Numbered from the stretch's first letter, positions 1 to 9,335 are shown. The stretch: DNA of 30,151 nucleotides from Burkholderiales bacterium (GCA_947371645.1 CANBQJ010000021.1:1-30151); one strand, 5' to 3'. Notes: a model not told the origin generated them from the letters alone. A program made the numbers and translations.

Positions 1-183
1 CCCCTGGCCGCCAAGAGTCGCTACCGCCAGGCCGATGCTGCCTGCGAGGTTGCCGCAGCCGATGCGCACGCCATCGCGCTGCGGTTTGCCGATGCCCAAT
101 GGGCCGTGACGCCGGGCCAGTCGGCCGTGCTCTACCAGGGCGACGTCTGCCTGGGTGGCGGCGTGATCGACAGCGCCGCCTGA
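1..183 (+). CDS. mnmA: tRNA-specific 2-thiouridylase MnmA, C-terminal end (partial)
   Basis: The frame is open from the first base and stops at TGA 181-183, giving the last 60 residues. The tail contains [16 protein letters not shown] followed by CLGGGVI, which matches the C-terminal beta-barrel of MnmA/TrmU (typical form AVTPGQ-AVLYDGD-CLGGG-I). MnmA is the cytoplasmic ATP-dependent enzyme that 2-thiolates the wobble uridine of Lys, Glu and Gln tRNAs, taking sulfur from a relay protein. The catalytic PP-loop and cysteines lie outside the window, so function is assigned from this tail only. It is cut by the window edge rather than visibly broken. Confidence 0.85.
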   Translation, partial: PLAAKSRYRQADAACEVAAADAHAIALRFADAQWAVTPGQSAVLYQGDVCLGGGVIDSAA

Positions 184-336
184 CGCCAACGGCCCAACGC
201 GCGCTCAAGTTGCGAGCGCTCGTGCCGATGGAGAACACACTGCGGTGACGGCAAAGGGGCCCCGCGGGCCTCTTGACCTGGTACACCGCCCACATACCCA
301 TGTGGCGAACCAGTTCAACCCAGAGGGATCACCGTC

Positions 337-1905
337 ATGCTTTCATCTTTGCGCATTGCGCCGCGCCTGCGCCTGCTGTGTGGCAGCCTCATGCTGATCA
401 TGACCTTCGCGCTGGGCACCGCGCAATGGCGGCTGCAATCCAGCACCAGCGAGGCGGCCACCAGCCAGGCCCGCCTGGCGGCACTGGCCCAGGCCAGCGA
501 CCACGCCCGCGCCGCCCAGGTGAGCTTCAAGGTTCAGGTTCAGGAATGGAAGAACCTGCTGTTGCGCGGGGGCCAACCTGAAGCTTTCGAGAAATACCGC
601 AAGGCCTTCGTCGAGCAGGGGGACAAGGTGCAAACCCACCTGGACGCCCTGCGCACCAGCAGCCACGCCATGGGCCTGCCCGAGCAGGACGTGCAGCAGG
701 CGCAAACGGCGCTCAAGCAGCTCACCGCCACCTACCTGGACAAGCTGAGCGCCTTTGACCCCCAGCAACCCGATGCCAGCGCGCACCAGGTGGACGCCAG
801 CGTCAAGGGCCAGGACCGTGCGCCCACGCAGGCGCTGGACGCCATCGTGGCCCGCGTGCTCAAGGACTTGAACCAGGAGGCGCAGGAGGGCCAGGCCCTG
901 ATGGCGCGCAACGCCAGCTCTGGCCTGACCTGGGCCCTGGTCACGCTGCTGGTCGGCCTGACCCTGAGCATGGGCTTGAGCCAGCCGGTGGTGCGCAGCA
1001 TCACGCTGCCTTTGGCGCAGGCCGTGGCCTGGTCACAGGAGGTGGCCAAGGGGCGGCTTCAGCGTCAGCAACACCTCACCCACAGCCATGACGAGATCGG
1101 CCAGCTGATGGGCAGCCTTCAGACCATGGTGAGCAGCCTGCATGGCGTGGTCTCGCAGGTGCGGCAGTCGGCCGATTCGGTGGCGCACGCGGCCATGGAC
1201 ATCGAGGCCAGCAACAGCGACCTGTCCTCCCGCACCGAACACCAGGCGTCGACCATGCAGCAATCGGCCGCGACCATCGAGCAGCTGTCTGACGACGTGC
1301 AGCGCAGCGAGGGGCACGCCCAGGTGGCGCAAGGGCTGGCGCAGTCCGCCTCCAGCCAGGCGCAGCGGGGCGGCAGCGAGGTGCACGAGGTGGTGCTGAC
1401 CATGGACGAGATCCAGCGCAGCGCCGGCAAGATCGCCGACATCATCGGCACCATCGACGGCATCGCCTTCCAGACCAACATCCTGGCACTCAATGCGGCC
1501 GTGGAAGCGGCGCGCGCCGGTGAGCAGGGCCGTGGCTTTGCCGTGGTGGCGGCCGAGGTGCGCACGCTGGCGCAGCGCAGCGCCAACGCCGCGCGCGAGA
1601 TCAAGACCTTGATCCACACCAGCCAGGGCTGCGTGGAGCGGGGTGGCCAGCTGGTGCACAGCGCCGGCAAGACCATCGGCGAAGCGGTTCAGGCGGTGGC
1701 GCAGTTGCAGCAGGCGGTGGAGTCCATCACGGCTTCGTCGTCGCAGCAGGCCCATGGCATCCGCGAGGTCAACCAGGCCATCGGCCAGTTCGACCGCACC
1801 ATGCAGCAAAACGCCGCGCAGGTGGAAGAGGCCGCCGCCGCCGCCATGTCGCTCAAGCAGCAGGCGCAGACCCTGAAGACGGCGGTGGCGTTTTTCGAGG
1901 TGTGA
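337..1905 (+). CDS. Methyl-accepting chemotaxis protein
   Basis: Inner-membrane chemoreceptor of 522 residues. TM1 spans about residues 9-30, a mainly helical periplasmic domain (four-helix-bundle type, about 31-193) follows, TM2 is about 195-215, then a HAMP linker (about 216-268) and a long cytoplasmic signalling coiled coil. The highly conserved hairpin tip is present ([20 protein letters not shown], then [18 protein letters not shown]), which binds CheA and CheW. No C-terminal NWETF-like pentapeptide for CheR tethering is seen; the protein ends in VAFFEV. The ATG has a good ribosome site (AGAGGGA, 6 bases upstream). No che genes are nearby, so it is an orphan receptor; the ligand cannot be read from the sequence. 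Confidence 0.95.
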   Translation: MLSSLRIAPRLRLLCGSLMLIMTFALGTAQWRLQSSTSEAATSQARLAALAQASDHARAAQVSFKVQVQEWKNLLLRGGQPEAFEKYRKAFVEQGDKVQTHLDALRTSSHAMGLPEQDVQQAQTALKQLTATYLDKLSAFDPQQPDASAHQVDASVKGQDRAPTQALDAIVARVLKDLNQEAQEGQALMARNASSGLTWALVTLLVGLTLSMGLSQPVVRSITLPLAQAVAWSQEVAKGRLQRQQHLTHSHDEIGQLMGSLQTMVSSLHGVVSQVRQSADSVAHAAMDIEASNSDLSSRTEHQASTMQQSAATIEQLSDDVQRSEGHAQVAQGLAQSASSQAQRGGSEVHEVVLTMDEIQRSAGKIADIIGTIDGIAFQTNILALNAAVEAARAGEQGRGFAVVAAEVRTLAQRSANAAREIKTLIHTSQGCVERGGQLVHSAGKTIGEAVQAVAQLQQAVESITASSSQQAHGIREVNQAIGQFDRTMQQNAAQVEEAAAAAMSLKQQAQTLKTAVAFFEV

Positions 1906-1922
1906 TCCAATGCCGATCGCCC

Positions 1923-2393
1923 ATGCTCACACCCACGCCTGCACCCGACACCCCCATCGCCATCCTGGACACCAACGCCTTGCTGGACTGGCGGGTGTTC
2001 AAGGACCCGGCCGCTTCACCGCTGGCCGCCGCGCTGCAAGCCGGCCAGTTGCGCTGGCTGGCCACCCCCGCCATGCAGACCGAATGGCAGCAGGTGTGGC
2101 CGCGCAGCGCCTTTGCCCGCTGGCAACCTGACCCGGCGCTGACCACGACCGTCTACCCGATGGCCGAGATGGTGGACGAGCCCCCGCGCGGCCCCTACCG
2201 CTGCAAAGACCCGGACGACCAGGTCTTCATCGACCTGGCCCTGCACGTGGGGGCGCACTGGCTGTTCACGAAGGACGCCGCGCTGCTGAAGATCGCCGGG
2301 CGGGCGAAGCGCACGCATGGCCTGCACATCCTGAGCCTGCAAAACTGGGTGGCCCTGCACGGGGCAGCGCTCAGGCTGCCGCGCGGGACCTGA
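1923..2393 (+). CDS. PIN-domain protein, putative toxin-antitoxin toxin family
   Basis: PIN-domain ribonuclease fold protein of 156 residues from the ATG chosen. Conserved acidic residues are visible: ILDTNALLDW near the N-terminus, a mid-protein Glu in QTEWQQVW, and KDPDDQVFIDLA followed by WLFTKDAALL near the C-terminus. This spacing fits the COG1569-type family annotated as toxin component of a TA system, which would cleave RNA using Mg2+. A GTG at 1902, overlapping the chemoreceptor stop (GTGA), is an alternative start adding seven residues; neither start has a clear ribosome site. No small antitoxin gene lies next to it, so a toxin role is not supported by context. The 3' end overlaps the convergent gene by 23 bp. 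Confidence 0.8.
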   Translation: MLTPTPAPDTPIAILDTNALLDWRVFKDPAASPLAAALQAGQLRWLATPAMQTEWQQVWPRSAFARWQPDPALTTTVYPMAEMVDEPPRGPYRCKDPDDQVFIDLALHVGAHWLFTKDAALLKIAGRAKRTHGLHILSLQNWVALHGAALRLPRGT

Positions 2394-3882
2394 GCGGGTC
2401 CAGCGGGGCGTGTGGATCCTGTGGGGCCAGTTCACCCAGCGCCTGCGCCACCTCGGCGATCGCCCCGGCCCAGTCGCCCCGGTGGCCCTGCCTGAACAGG
2501 CGCATCACACCGGGGTACCAGGGCGAATCGGCCCGGTCTTCCAGCCAGCGCCAATCGGTCTTCCAGTGCGGCAGCATGACCCACACAGGCCGCCCCAGGG
2601 CGCCGGCCAGGTGGGCGTAGGCGGTGTCCACGGTGATGAGCAGGTCGATGTCTTGCAAGGCGCTGGCCACCTGCGCAAAGTCAAGCAACGGCGGGCCTGG
2701 CTCGGCGGCCAAGGCAGCGGCCGTCATGCCCGCCGAGGCATCTTGCCAACCGGGCTGCGATGCGGCCGGCCCCAGGTGCTCTTCGGGCTGGAGGTTCACC
2801 AGCCTCAGCCCAAGCCGCTGCGCCGCCTGGCACACGGGCAGCAGGCTGTGCACGTGGGGCAAAGAGCGTTCGGCATCGTTCTCATGGCGGGCGCTGCCAT
2901 GCCAGACCAGGCCGATGGTGAAGGGTCGGGCCGGCGCCTTGGGTGCGGCAGGTGCCTGCAGGTAGGGCAGGTCGGCGGGCCAGTCACCTTCGTCGCCACA
3001 CAACCAGGGCAGGCTCATCAAGGGCGCCCAGAGCTCGGGCGACTGGGCGTGAGCCTGATCCTGGTCTTGCGGGCCAGCGGCACCGGGCAGCGGCCCGTCC
3101 AGCGACCACAGCGGGCCCACGCCAGGCTGGCCCTTCAGCAAGGGGATGAGCGGCGGCTGCACCATCCAGGCCACCTCGCCGGCGCCCAGGGCCTGCAGGC
3201 GCGAGCGGTAGCGCCAGAAGTGGATGAGGTCGCCATGGCCCGCATCATTGACGATGAGCAGGCGCCGTCCCGCCAGGGGCTCGCCAGCCCAGCGTGGCCA
3301 GGGCAGTTGCCGGCTCAAGGCCTTGGACGTGGCGCGAGCCTCCAGGCAGGCCCAGCCCTCGGCCCAGCGGCCCTGGCGCAGGCACAGGTAAGCCAGGTTG
3401 AAGCGGGCGCCGTCGTGGGTGGCGTCCAGCTGCAAGGCGTGGCGCAGGCAGGCCTCGGCGTCGGCGTCCCGGCGCAGGCAGGTCAGCAAGGCCCCCAGAG
3501 ATGACCACACGCCGGGCACATGAGGCTGCAGGCGCGCGGCCTCTTGCAGGCAGCGCTCGGCGCGGGCAGGCGCATCGGGCTCCGGGCGGTTCATCCACCA
3601 CTGGCCCAGGTGCAGGTGCGGGGCGTACAGGCCGGGGTCCAGTGCAATGGCCTGCTCACACGCCAGGCGGGCAGCGCCGGCAGCCCCGAGGTCGTCCAGC
3701 ACCAGCCCCAAGTTGGACCAGGCGGGCGCGCACACCATGTGGCCCGCGGGCGCCACGCGCAGAAGGTCCTCGAAGGCCGCCCTGGCCTGGGGCAACTTGC
3801 CCTGTGCCTGCAGCACGCAAGCTTGCTCGAAGCCCGACAGCAGCTCGGCGGGGGTGAGGTCGGGGATGGCCAGGTCCAGCAT
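2371..3882 (-). CDS. TPR protein with glycosyltransferase-9-like C-terminal domain
   Basis: 503 residues. The N-terminal half (about 10-190) is a run of tetratricopeptide repeats, seen in segments such as AWSNLGLVLDDLGAAGAARL and ARFNLAYLCLRQGRWAEGW. The C-terminal half (about 205-490) resembles the ADP-heptose:LPS heptosyltransferase fold: RLLIVNDAGHGDLIHFWRY at its start and LLITVDTAYAHLAGALGRP followed by VWVMLPHWKTDWRW near its end. Such TPR-GT fusions are common in Burkholderiales and often sit in glycosylation or flagellin modification loci, but no such partner is visible here. Substrate unknown. A candidate for cytoplasmic protein or glycan transfer; the fold assignment is firmer than the activity. 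Confidence 0.85.
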   Translation of the reverse strand: MLDLAIPDLTPAELLSGFEQACVLQAQGKLPQARAAFEDLLRVAPAGHMVCAPAWSNLGLVLDDLGAAGAARLACEQAIALDPGLYAPHLHLGQWWMNRPEPDAPARAERCLQEAARLQPHVPGVWSSLGALLTCLRRDADAEACLRHALQLDATHDGARFNLAYLCLRQGRWAEGWACLEARATSKALSRQLPWPRWAGEPLAGRRLLIVNDAGHGDLIHFWRYRSRLQALGAGEVAWMVQPPLIPLLKGQPGVGPLWSLDGPLPGAAGPQDQDQAHAQSPELWAPLMSLPWLCGDEGDWPADLPYLQAPAAPKAPARPFTIGLVWHGSARHENDAERSLPHVHSLLPVCQAAQRLGLRLVNLQPEEHLGPAASQPGWQDASAGMTAAALAAEPGPPLLDFAQVASALQDIDLLITVDTAYAHLAGALGRPVWVMLPHWKTDWRWLEDRADSPWYPGVMRLFRQGHRGDWAGAIAEVAQALGELAPQDPHAPLDPLRSRAAA

Positions 3883-3965
3883 GGCTTCAGCTTAGGGCCT
3901 GGCCAGCGGGCGGCCAAGCCCCGGCATCGGCCCATCACAGGGGCGAAAAGGGCATACTTCTGCCC

Positions 3966-4616
3966 ATGCACCTGCGCCTGACATCGAAGCGGTATTTCAC
4001 GTGGTGGCGGCCCGCGGCCACCCTGGCCCTGCTTGCAGCCGTCCTGGCGGGTTGTGCCGGCCTGCTGGGCCCGCGCACCATCGAGGTCTCGCGCGACGAC
4101 ATCCTGGGCAAGCTCAGGCAGAAGTTCCCCATCACGCGGCAGGTGCTGGGCTACCTGGACATCACCGCCAGCAACCCCACGCTGGCCATGCTGCCGCAAA
4201 GCAACCGCGTGTCCACCCAGGTGGACCTGAAGCTGGACGACACCATGTTCCACAAGGCCCACCAGGGCTTTGTGGCCGCCAGCTTCGGCCTGCGTTATGA
4301 GCCCCGAGACCTGACCATCCGCCTCGACCAGGTCACGCTGGACGAGGTCTCGCTGCCCACCCTCTCGCCGGTCTTTCTGGACTCGCTCAAGCGCCTGGGC
4401 AACCAGGTGGCCCGCGACGTGCTGCAAGGCTTTGTGGTGCGCCAGCTCAAGCCCGAAGACCTGCACCAGGCCGACCGCCTGGGCTATGAGGTGAGCGCCT
4501 TGCGCGTCACGGCCACCGGCCTGGCCGTGGACCTGGTGCCCAAGAAACCAGCCACCGCCAGCTCGCCCTCGGATGCCCTCAACGCCGCCGCCTCCCCTGC
4601 CCTCGCCACCCCATGA
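3966..4616 (+). CDS. DUF1439 lipoprotein (YceB-like)
   Basis: 216 residues with a lipoprotein signal: positively charged start, hydrophobic stretch and lipobox LAGC with Cys near residue 30, so it should be lipidated and exported. The mature part has the DUF1439 pattern: a conserved start IEVSRDDILGKLRQKFP, a middle VSTQVDLKLDD segment, and a C-terminal helix near LKRLGNQVARDVLQGF. The family (E. coli YceB is the best known member) is a periplasmic or outer-membrane-facing lipoprotein with a tubular lipid-binding-like fold; its role is unknown. It overlaps the next gene by four bases (ATGA), so the two are probably translated together. The last 20 residues are low-complexity Ala/Pro/Ser. Confidence 0.88.
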   Translation: MHLRLTSKRYFTWWRPAATLALLAAVLAGCAGLLGPRTIEVSRDDILGKLRQKFPITRQVLGYLDITASNPTLAMLPQSNRVSTQVDLKLDDTMFHKAHQGFVAASFGLRYEPRDLTIRLDQVTLDEVSLPTLSPVFLDSLKRLGNQVARDVLQGFVVRQLKPEDLHQADRLGYEVSALRVTATGLAVDLVPKKPATASSPSDALNAAASPALATP

Positions 4617-5599
4617 GCCTGTTCAACGCCGATTCCCTCAACGCCTGGGTCCACGCCTTCATCCAGGGCATCCCGTATGCCGCTGCATCCGGCATGCAAC
4701 CCGCCGTCATCGACCAGGGCAAGGCCAGCCTGCTGCTGCCCGCCCGCGACACCTGGACGGGCGACGCCGAGCGCGGCCTCATCCACCCCGGTTGCCTGAG
4801 CGTGCTGGCCGACACCGCCTGCGGCCTGGCCGTGGGCACCGCGATGGAGACCATGGAGCCCTTTGCCACGCTGGACCTGCGCATGGACTACCTGCGCCCT
4901 GCCCTGGCCAATCAGAACCTGCTGTGCACGGCACATTGCCACCGGCTGTCGCGCTCGGTGGCTTTTGTGCGCGGCGAACTCACTCAGCCCGGCCAGAGCG
5001 AGCCCGTGGCCACGGTCAACGCCACCTTCATGCGCGCCACGGCCAACACGCGCCGCACGGACCTGGTCGGCAAGCCCACTGCCGCTGCCACACCGGACGC
5101 CGCGCCCACACCCTCCCAGGCCGCGGCCAGCCTGGTGTCGCCGGCCAGCATCGAGCCCAGCCAGGTCTTCACCAGCCGGGCCGCCGACGTGCCCGAGAGC
5201 CTGGCCCTGCCGCCAGGCCGCTCCCCCTACGTCGATTTCCTCAACATCCACCTGCAGCCCCAGGTGGACGCGGGCCCGGTCTTTCGCCTGCCCTTCAAGC
5301 ACGAGCTGATCGGCAACCCGCTGCTGCCCGCGCTGCACGGCGGCGTGCTGGCCGGCCTGGGCGAGACGGCCATGATCCTGCACCTGATCGCCACCAACCC
5401 CAGCATGCAGGGCGTGCCGCGGGGGGTGGACTTCGCCATCGCCTACATGCGCTCGGCCAAGCCGGTGGACACCTTCGTGCAGTGCAGCACCGTGCGCCAG
5501 GGCAACCGCGTGGCGCTGGTGCAGGTCAACATCTGGCAGGACGACCCGCAGCGGCCGGTGGCGCAGGCGCGCGGGCATTGCCTGATGCCGCGCGACTGA
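4613..5599 (+). CDS. Double-hotdog thioesterase (PaaI-like family)
   Basis: 328 residues with two hotdog domains. The N-terminal one (about 20-145) carries the PaaI-type signature LIHPGCLSVLADTACGLAVG and the strand TLDLRMDYLRPA. The C-terminal one (about 200-325) has the parallel segment PLLPALHGGVLAGLGETAMI and VDFAIAYMRSAKPVDTF. The segment between them is Ala/Pro-rich. Members of this family hydrolyse acyl-CoA thioesters in the cytoplasm; the acyl substrate cannot be read from the sequence. The start ATG overlaps the stop of the DUF1439 gene, implying translational coupling, although the functional link between an exported lipoprotein and a thioesterase is unclear. Confidence 0.85.
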   Translation: MSLFNADSLNAWVHAFIQGIPYAAASGMQPAVIDQGKASLLLPARDTWTGDAERGLIHPGCLSVLADTACGLAVGTAMETMEPFATLDLRMDYLRPALANQNLLCTAHCHRLSRSVAFVRGELTQPGQSEPVATVNATFMRATANTRRTDLVGKPTAAATPDAAPTPSQAAASLVSPASIEPSQVFTSRAADVPESLALPPGRSPYVDFLNIHLQPQVDAGPVFRLPFKHELIGNPLLPALHGGVLAGLGETAMILHLIATNPSMQGVPRGVDFAIAYMRSAKPVDTFVQCSTVRQGNRVALVQVNIWQDDPQRPVAQARGHCLMPRD

Positions 5600-5626
5600 A
5601 GCGGCTCAGCGCGCCAACGTGGCCAC

Positions 5627-6634
5627 TCACAGTCCCCGTGCGGCGATGTCCGCACGCAAGGCCTGCAACACCTCGTCGTATGACACGGTGGGCCGCCAGC
5701 CCAGGGCGCGCGCCTTGGCCGTGGGGAAGTGGCTGTCCCAGGCGATGAGGTTGAGCGCCTCGCGCGTCACGGGCGGGCGCTGGCCTGGCCAGCATCGGCG
5801 CCACACGGGCTCGGCCACACTGGCGCCCGCATAGGCCAGCGCACGGGGGATGGAGCGGGGCGCCCGCACCCCCATCAGCGCGGCCAGGTCATGGAAATAG
5901 CGCCGCCAGCTCACGGGCAGCTCGTCTTCGATGTTGTAGACCTGGCCCCAGGCCTGAGGCGACTGCGCGGCCAGCAGCAAAAAGGCCGCCACGTTGTCGA
6001 CGGCGGTCAGCGCGGCATGGCCCTGGCCACCGCCCACCAGCGCCGGCAGGCCCTGACGCAAGGCTCGCGCGGCGTCCAGCAGCCAGGGACCTGAGCCCGG
6101 CCCCACGATGTTGGCCGGGCGCACAACGCAGACCTCGCCCCCCTCCGCCAGAAAGCGCAGGGCCAGCTTTTCCTGGCCCTGCTTGGCGCGGCCATAGGGG
6201 CCCTGGGCCACACCCCAGGGGGTGTCTTCCGCGCAGGGCCCGCGCTGGATGGCGTCGCCATAGGCACAGATGCTGGTGGTCAGCACCACCTGGGCGTGGT
6301 GGCGCGCAGCCGCCTGAAACACGTGCGCGGTGCCGCCCACGGTCACGCGCGCATGCTGCGCATCGGTGCCCGCATCGCCCACCAGGGCCGCCAGGTGAAA
6401 GACCTGCTGGCAGCCCTGCACGGCCGCCTCCACGTCAGCAGGGTGGGTGATGTCGCCACGCAGCAGTTGCACGCGCCCTGGCATGTGCGGGGCCCACCCG
6501 GGCGGCACGGCCTCATGGGGCAGGGCCAGCACGCGCACTGGCCAGGGGGTGCGCTGCAAGATCAGCTGCACCAGGGCCTGGCCCAGGAAGCCGCAGCCCC
6601 CGGTGACCAGCACGGTGTGATCGGCAGGGTTCAT
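5627..6634 (-). CDS. NAD-dependent epimerase/dehydratase family protein
   Basis: 335 residues from ATG 6634. The extended SDR Rossmann motif is at the N-terminus (VLVTGGCGFLGQAL), followed by a cofactor-binding acidic region (LLRGDITHPADVEAA), the VFHLAALVG strand, and the catalytic region PYGRAKQGQEKLAL with the Tyr-x-x-x-Lys pair. PANIVGPG matches the substrate-side loop of the family, which acts on nucleotide sugars, sterols or flavonoid-like alcohols. The reading frame stays open 450 bases further upstream, but that part is antisense to the SDR gene and lacks any family signal, so I start at the methionine directly before the Rossmann motif. It sits 14 bp after the SDR gene and is almost certainly co-transcribed with it. 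Confidence 0.88.
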   Translation of the reverse strand: MNPADHTVLVTGGCGFLGQALVQLILQRTPWPVRVLALPHEAVPPGWAPHMPGRVQLLRGDITHPADVEAAVQGCQQVFHLAALVGDAGTDAQHARVTVGGTAHVFQAAARHHAQVVLTTSICAYGDAIQRGPCAEDTPWGVAQGPYGRAKQGQEKLALRFLAEGGEVCVVRPANIVGPGSGPWLLDAARALRQGLPALVGGGQGHAALTAVDNVAAFLLLAAQSPQAWGQVYNIEDELPVSWRRYFHDLAALMGVRAPRSIPRALAYAGASVAEPVWRRCWPGQRPPVTREALNLIAWDSHFPTAKARALGWRPTVSYDEVLQALRADIAARGL

Positions 6635-6648
6635 GTGCACCCGCCCGC

Positions 6649-7440
6649 TCACAAACCCGCCATGCGCGCCGTCACCAGGCGGTTCATGGCATCGGGCGAG
6701 AGCTTGGACAGCAGGTAGAACAAGCGGGTCTGCCAGCCCACGGGGGTGTGCACCGGCATGCGCGCAACGGGCATCTGCGCCAGGCGCCAGAGGGCGGCGG
6801 CCACGTCGTCGGCCGTGAGGCGCACGCCCAGGGCCTGCACCGTCTTCATCTTGCTGACCTCCTGGGTGACCATGGCCGTCTGCACGAAAAGGGGCATCAC
6901 GTCGGCCACACCTATGCCATGGCGGCGCCACTCGATGTTGAGCGACTCGGTGAGGCTGCGCACCGCGGCCTTGCTGGCCGCGTAGGTCGACAGCATGGGC
7001 TGGCCATACAACGCCGAGGCCGAGCACAGGTTGAGCACGCGGGCGCCCGGTGTCTGGCGCAGGTAGGGAAAGGCCAGGTGGCAACCGTTGACCACGCCCT
7101 GCAGGTTCACGCCGATCAGCCGCTGGTGGCGCGCCAGCTCCGCCTCTTCAAAAGGGCTGGTGACGGCGATGCCGGCGTTGTTGACCAGCACGTCCAGCCG
7201 CCCGCCGGCCGCCACGTGGAAGGCCGCCAGCTGGCGGGACCAGTCTTCCGCGCTGCTGACGTCCAGCCGCCCGGCGTGGCCCGGCACCCCCAGCGCCTGC
7301 TGCGCGGCCCGCACCCCTGCCTCGTCGACGTCGTAGCTGCCGACAAACCAGCCTGCACGCGCAAAGCGCTGCGCCACGGCCCGGCCAATGCCGGCCGCCG
7401 CCCCGGTGATGAAGATGCTGGGCGTGGTTGAGGTGTGCAT
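6649..7440 (-). CDS. SDR family oxidoreductase
   Basis: Classical short-chain dehydrogenase/reductase of 263 residues. Visible motifs: nucleotide-binding TGAAAGIGRAVAQRFA (about 12-27), the VNNAGI strand near residue 86, catalytic Ser in LCSASALYGQPM, and the Tyr-Ala-Ala-Ser-Lys active site followed by AAVRSLTES. The Asp in GSYDVDEAGV after the second strand suggests NAD(H) preference. It leads an operon with the epimerase-like gene 14 bp downstream. Substrate unknown; families of this type often reduce or oxidise steroid-like or fatty alcohols. Confidence 0.9.
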   Translation of the reverse strand: MHTSTTPSIFITGAAAGIGRAVAQRFARAGWFVGSYDVDEAGVRAAQQALGVPGHAGRLDVSSAEDWSRQLAAFHVAAGGRLDVLVNNAGIAVTSPFEEAELARHQRLIGVNLQGVVNGCHLAFPYLRQTPGARVLNLCSASALYGQPMLSTYAASKAAVRSLTESLNIEWRRHGIGVADVMPLFVQTAMVTQEVSKMKTVQALGVRLTADDVAAALWRLAQMPVARMPVHTPVGWQTRLFYLLSKLSPDAMNRLVTARMAGL

Positions 7441-7543
7441 CGGAGCTCCTGAGTTGGCACCGCAGCATAGCCATCACGGCCAGGCGCGTCTTGACCGTCA
7501 GGGCCGTCGGTTTGACATTTTCATCCGCGCTGGTCGATGGGGC

Positions 7544-9235
7544 TCAAGCCTCTTCGGTGCGGCTCATGGCGCTGTGGTGATAGCCGTTGGGCGTCTCGCC
7601 ACGCTGGGCGTCGAACCAGTCGGCCACGGCCTGGCGCTGGTCGGGCGTGTAGTGCAGACCCAGCTTGCTGCGCCGCCACAGCACGTCTTCGGCCGTTTGC
7701 GCCCACTCGTGGCGCTTGAGGTAGTAGAGCTCCAGCTCGTAGAGGTCGGGGGCCACCTCCAGGCCCAGGTCCTGGCGTGAGGACACGCCTTCAATGAGCC
7801 GCAGCACCCGGCTGCCATAGGCGCGCGTCCAGCGCCGCATCAGCCCCAAGTCCATCCAGGGGTGGCGTTTGCGCAGGCGCTGCTGGAACAAGGCCAGGTC
7901 GGCCACGGGGTTCTCGGGCTCGTCGACCAGCTCGTCAAGGTTGCCGCCGGGCAGGGTGGCATCGGCCGTCCAGGGGTGGCGCTCGTCGCCCAGCAGGCGG
8001 CCCACCTCGTCGGCAGCCTGCTGCGCCAGCACGCGGAAGGTGGTGATCTTGCCGCCCCACACCGTCAGCCAGGGCGCGGGCTTGGACTGCACCTGCAGGC
8101 GGTAGTCGCGCGTCACCGCCGAGGCCTTGCCGCTGGCGTCGTCCAGCAGGGGCCGCACGCCGGCAAAACGCCAGACCACGTCGCCAGGCTCCACCGAGCG
8201 GCGCAGGTAGCGACTCACCTCCTGGCAGAGGTAGTAGACCTCTTCGGGGTCGACCTCGACCTCCCCGACCGGGCCCTTGTGCTCGACATCGGTGGTGCCG
8301 ATGAGCGTGAAGTTGCGCTCGTAGGGGATGGCGAAGACGATGCGCCCGTCGCGGCCCTGGAAGATGTAGGCGTGCTCGTGGGGGAACAGGCGCGGCACCA
8401 CGATGTGGCTGCCCTTGACCAGCCGCAGCTGCGGTTCGGCGGCGCGCTTGGCGCCGTCGCGAGACACGTGATGGCGCTGGGTGCCCTTGATCAAGGCGGG
8501 CTTGTCGCCCATCACCTCGCGCAGCATGTGCTCGGCCCAGGGGCCGGCGGCGTTGACCACCAGCTTGGCCTGCACGGTCAGGCGGTGCACGCTCTGGCCG
8601 CTGTGGGCGTCGCGCTGGGTCAGGCCCACGCGCCAGCCGCCCGCATGCACCTGCATGCGCTCGCAGCGCGTGCGGGTGAGCACCTGGCAGCCTTGCTCGG
8701 CCGCGTCCAGGGCACACAGGGCCACGAGGCGGGCGTCGTCCACCCAGCCGTCCGAATAGACAAAACCCCTGGTCCACTGCGGCTTCAAAGGCCGGCCCAG
8801 CTCGCTTTGCTGCAGCGACACCGTTTCGCAGCCGGGCAAAAACTCGCGCGGCGCCAGGTTGTCGTAGAACCACAGCCCCAGGCGGATCATCCAGGCCGGG
8901 CGCATGCCGGCGTCGTGCGGCAGCACAAAGCGCAGCGGCCACATGATGTGCGGGGCCGAGCGCAGCAGCAGCTCGCGCTCCATCAGGGCCTTGCGCACCA
9001 GGCTGAACTCGCCGTGCTCCAGGTAACGCAGGCCGCCGTGGATGAGTTTGGTGGACGCCGAAGACGTGTGGCTGGCCAGGTCGTCTTGCTCGCAGAGCAG
9101 CACGCGCCAGCCGCGGCCGGCCAGGTCGCGCGCGATGCCGGTGCCATTGATGCCACCGCCCACCACGAGCACGTCGCAGTGGAAATCCGCCTCACGGGTG
9201 GCGTCGTCGCTGGGCAAATCGGGCTCAGGCAGCAA
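7544..9235 (-). CDS. glpD: Aerobic glycerol-3-phosphate dehydrogenase
   Basis: FAD-dependent enzyme oxidising glycerol-3-phosphate to dihydroxyacetone phosphate at the inner membrane and passing electrons to quinone. The FAD-binding motif DVLVVGGGINGTGIARDLAG is near the N-terminus, then STKLIHGGLRYLEHGEFSLV, the conserved GTTDVEHKGPVGEVEV, GVRPLLDD and WGGKITTFRVLAQQAAD; the C-terminal domain is the usual DAO_C helical region. Length about 563. There is no ATG near the N-terminus: frames allow TTG at 9256 or TTG at 9235, and only the latter has a strong ribosome site (GGAGGA at 9243-9248, seven bases away), so I start there. Divergent from glpR, which should repress it. Confidence 0.95.
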   Translation of the reverse strand: MLPEPDLPSDDATREADFHCDVLVVGGGINGTGIARDLAGRGWRVLLCEQDDLASHTSSASTKLIHGGLRYLEHGEFSLVRKALMERELLLRSAPHIMWPLRFVLPHDAGMRPAWMIRLGLWFYDNLAPREFLPGCETVSLQQSELGRPLKPQWTRGFVYSDGWVDDARLVALCALDAAEQGCQVLTRTRCERMQVHAGGWRVGLTQRDAHSGQSVHRLTVQAKLVVNAAGPWAEHMLREVMGDKPALIKGTQRHHVSRDGAKRAAEPQLRLVKGSHIVVPRLFPHEHAYIFQGRDGRIVFAIPYERNFTLIGTTDVEHKGPVGEVEVDPEEVYYLCQEVSRYLRRSVEPGDVVWRFAGVRPLLDDASGKASAVTRDYRLQVQSKPAPWLTVWGGKITTFRVLAQQAADEVGRLLGDERHPWTADATLPGGNLDELVDEPENPVADLALFQQRLRKRHPWMDLGLMRRWTRAYGSRVLRLIEGVSSRQDLGLEVAPDLYELELYYLKRHEWAQTAEDVLWRRSKLGLHYTPDQRQAVADWFDAQRGETPNGYHHSAMSRTEEA

Positions 9236-9301
9236 GCAGGGGTCCTCCGGCGGCAATCATCGTGTGTTGTACGTCATCTGCACGCTGCGGGATGCGCGCG
9301 T

Positions 9302-9335
9302 ATCCAATTCTTTTGTGTTGGATTATCTTCGGATA
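9302..9335. promoter_or_regulatory. Candidate GlpR operators in the glpD-glpR divergent region
   Basis: This AT-rich patch in a GC-rich neighbourhood holds two palindromes. ATCCAA (9302-9307) and TTGGAT (9318-9323) are a perfect 6-bp inverted repeat with a 10-base spacer; TATC-TTCG-GATA (9324-9335) is a perfect short palindrome with a central TTCG, reminiscent of the TTCG-containing half-sites bound by GlpR of the DeoR family. Their position between glpD and glpR suggests control of both by the glpR product. Assignment is inference from position and symmetry. Confidence 0.45.

Noticed and set aside
273..300. TTGACC-16-TACCCA as a promoter for the chemoreceptor
   Set aside because: The -10 match is poor and spacing is short; not enough to call.
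6635..7084. 150-codon N-terminal extension of the epimerase frame
   Set aside because: Antisense-phase reading of the SDR gene on the same strand; Arg/Gly/His-rich with no family signal, and the Rossmann motif begins right after ATG 6634.
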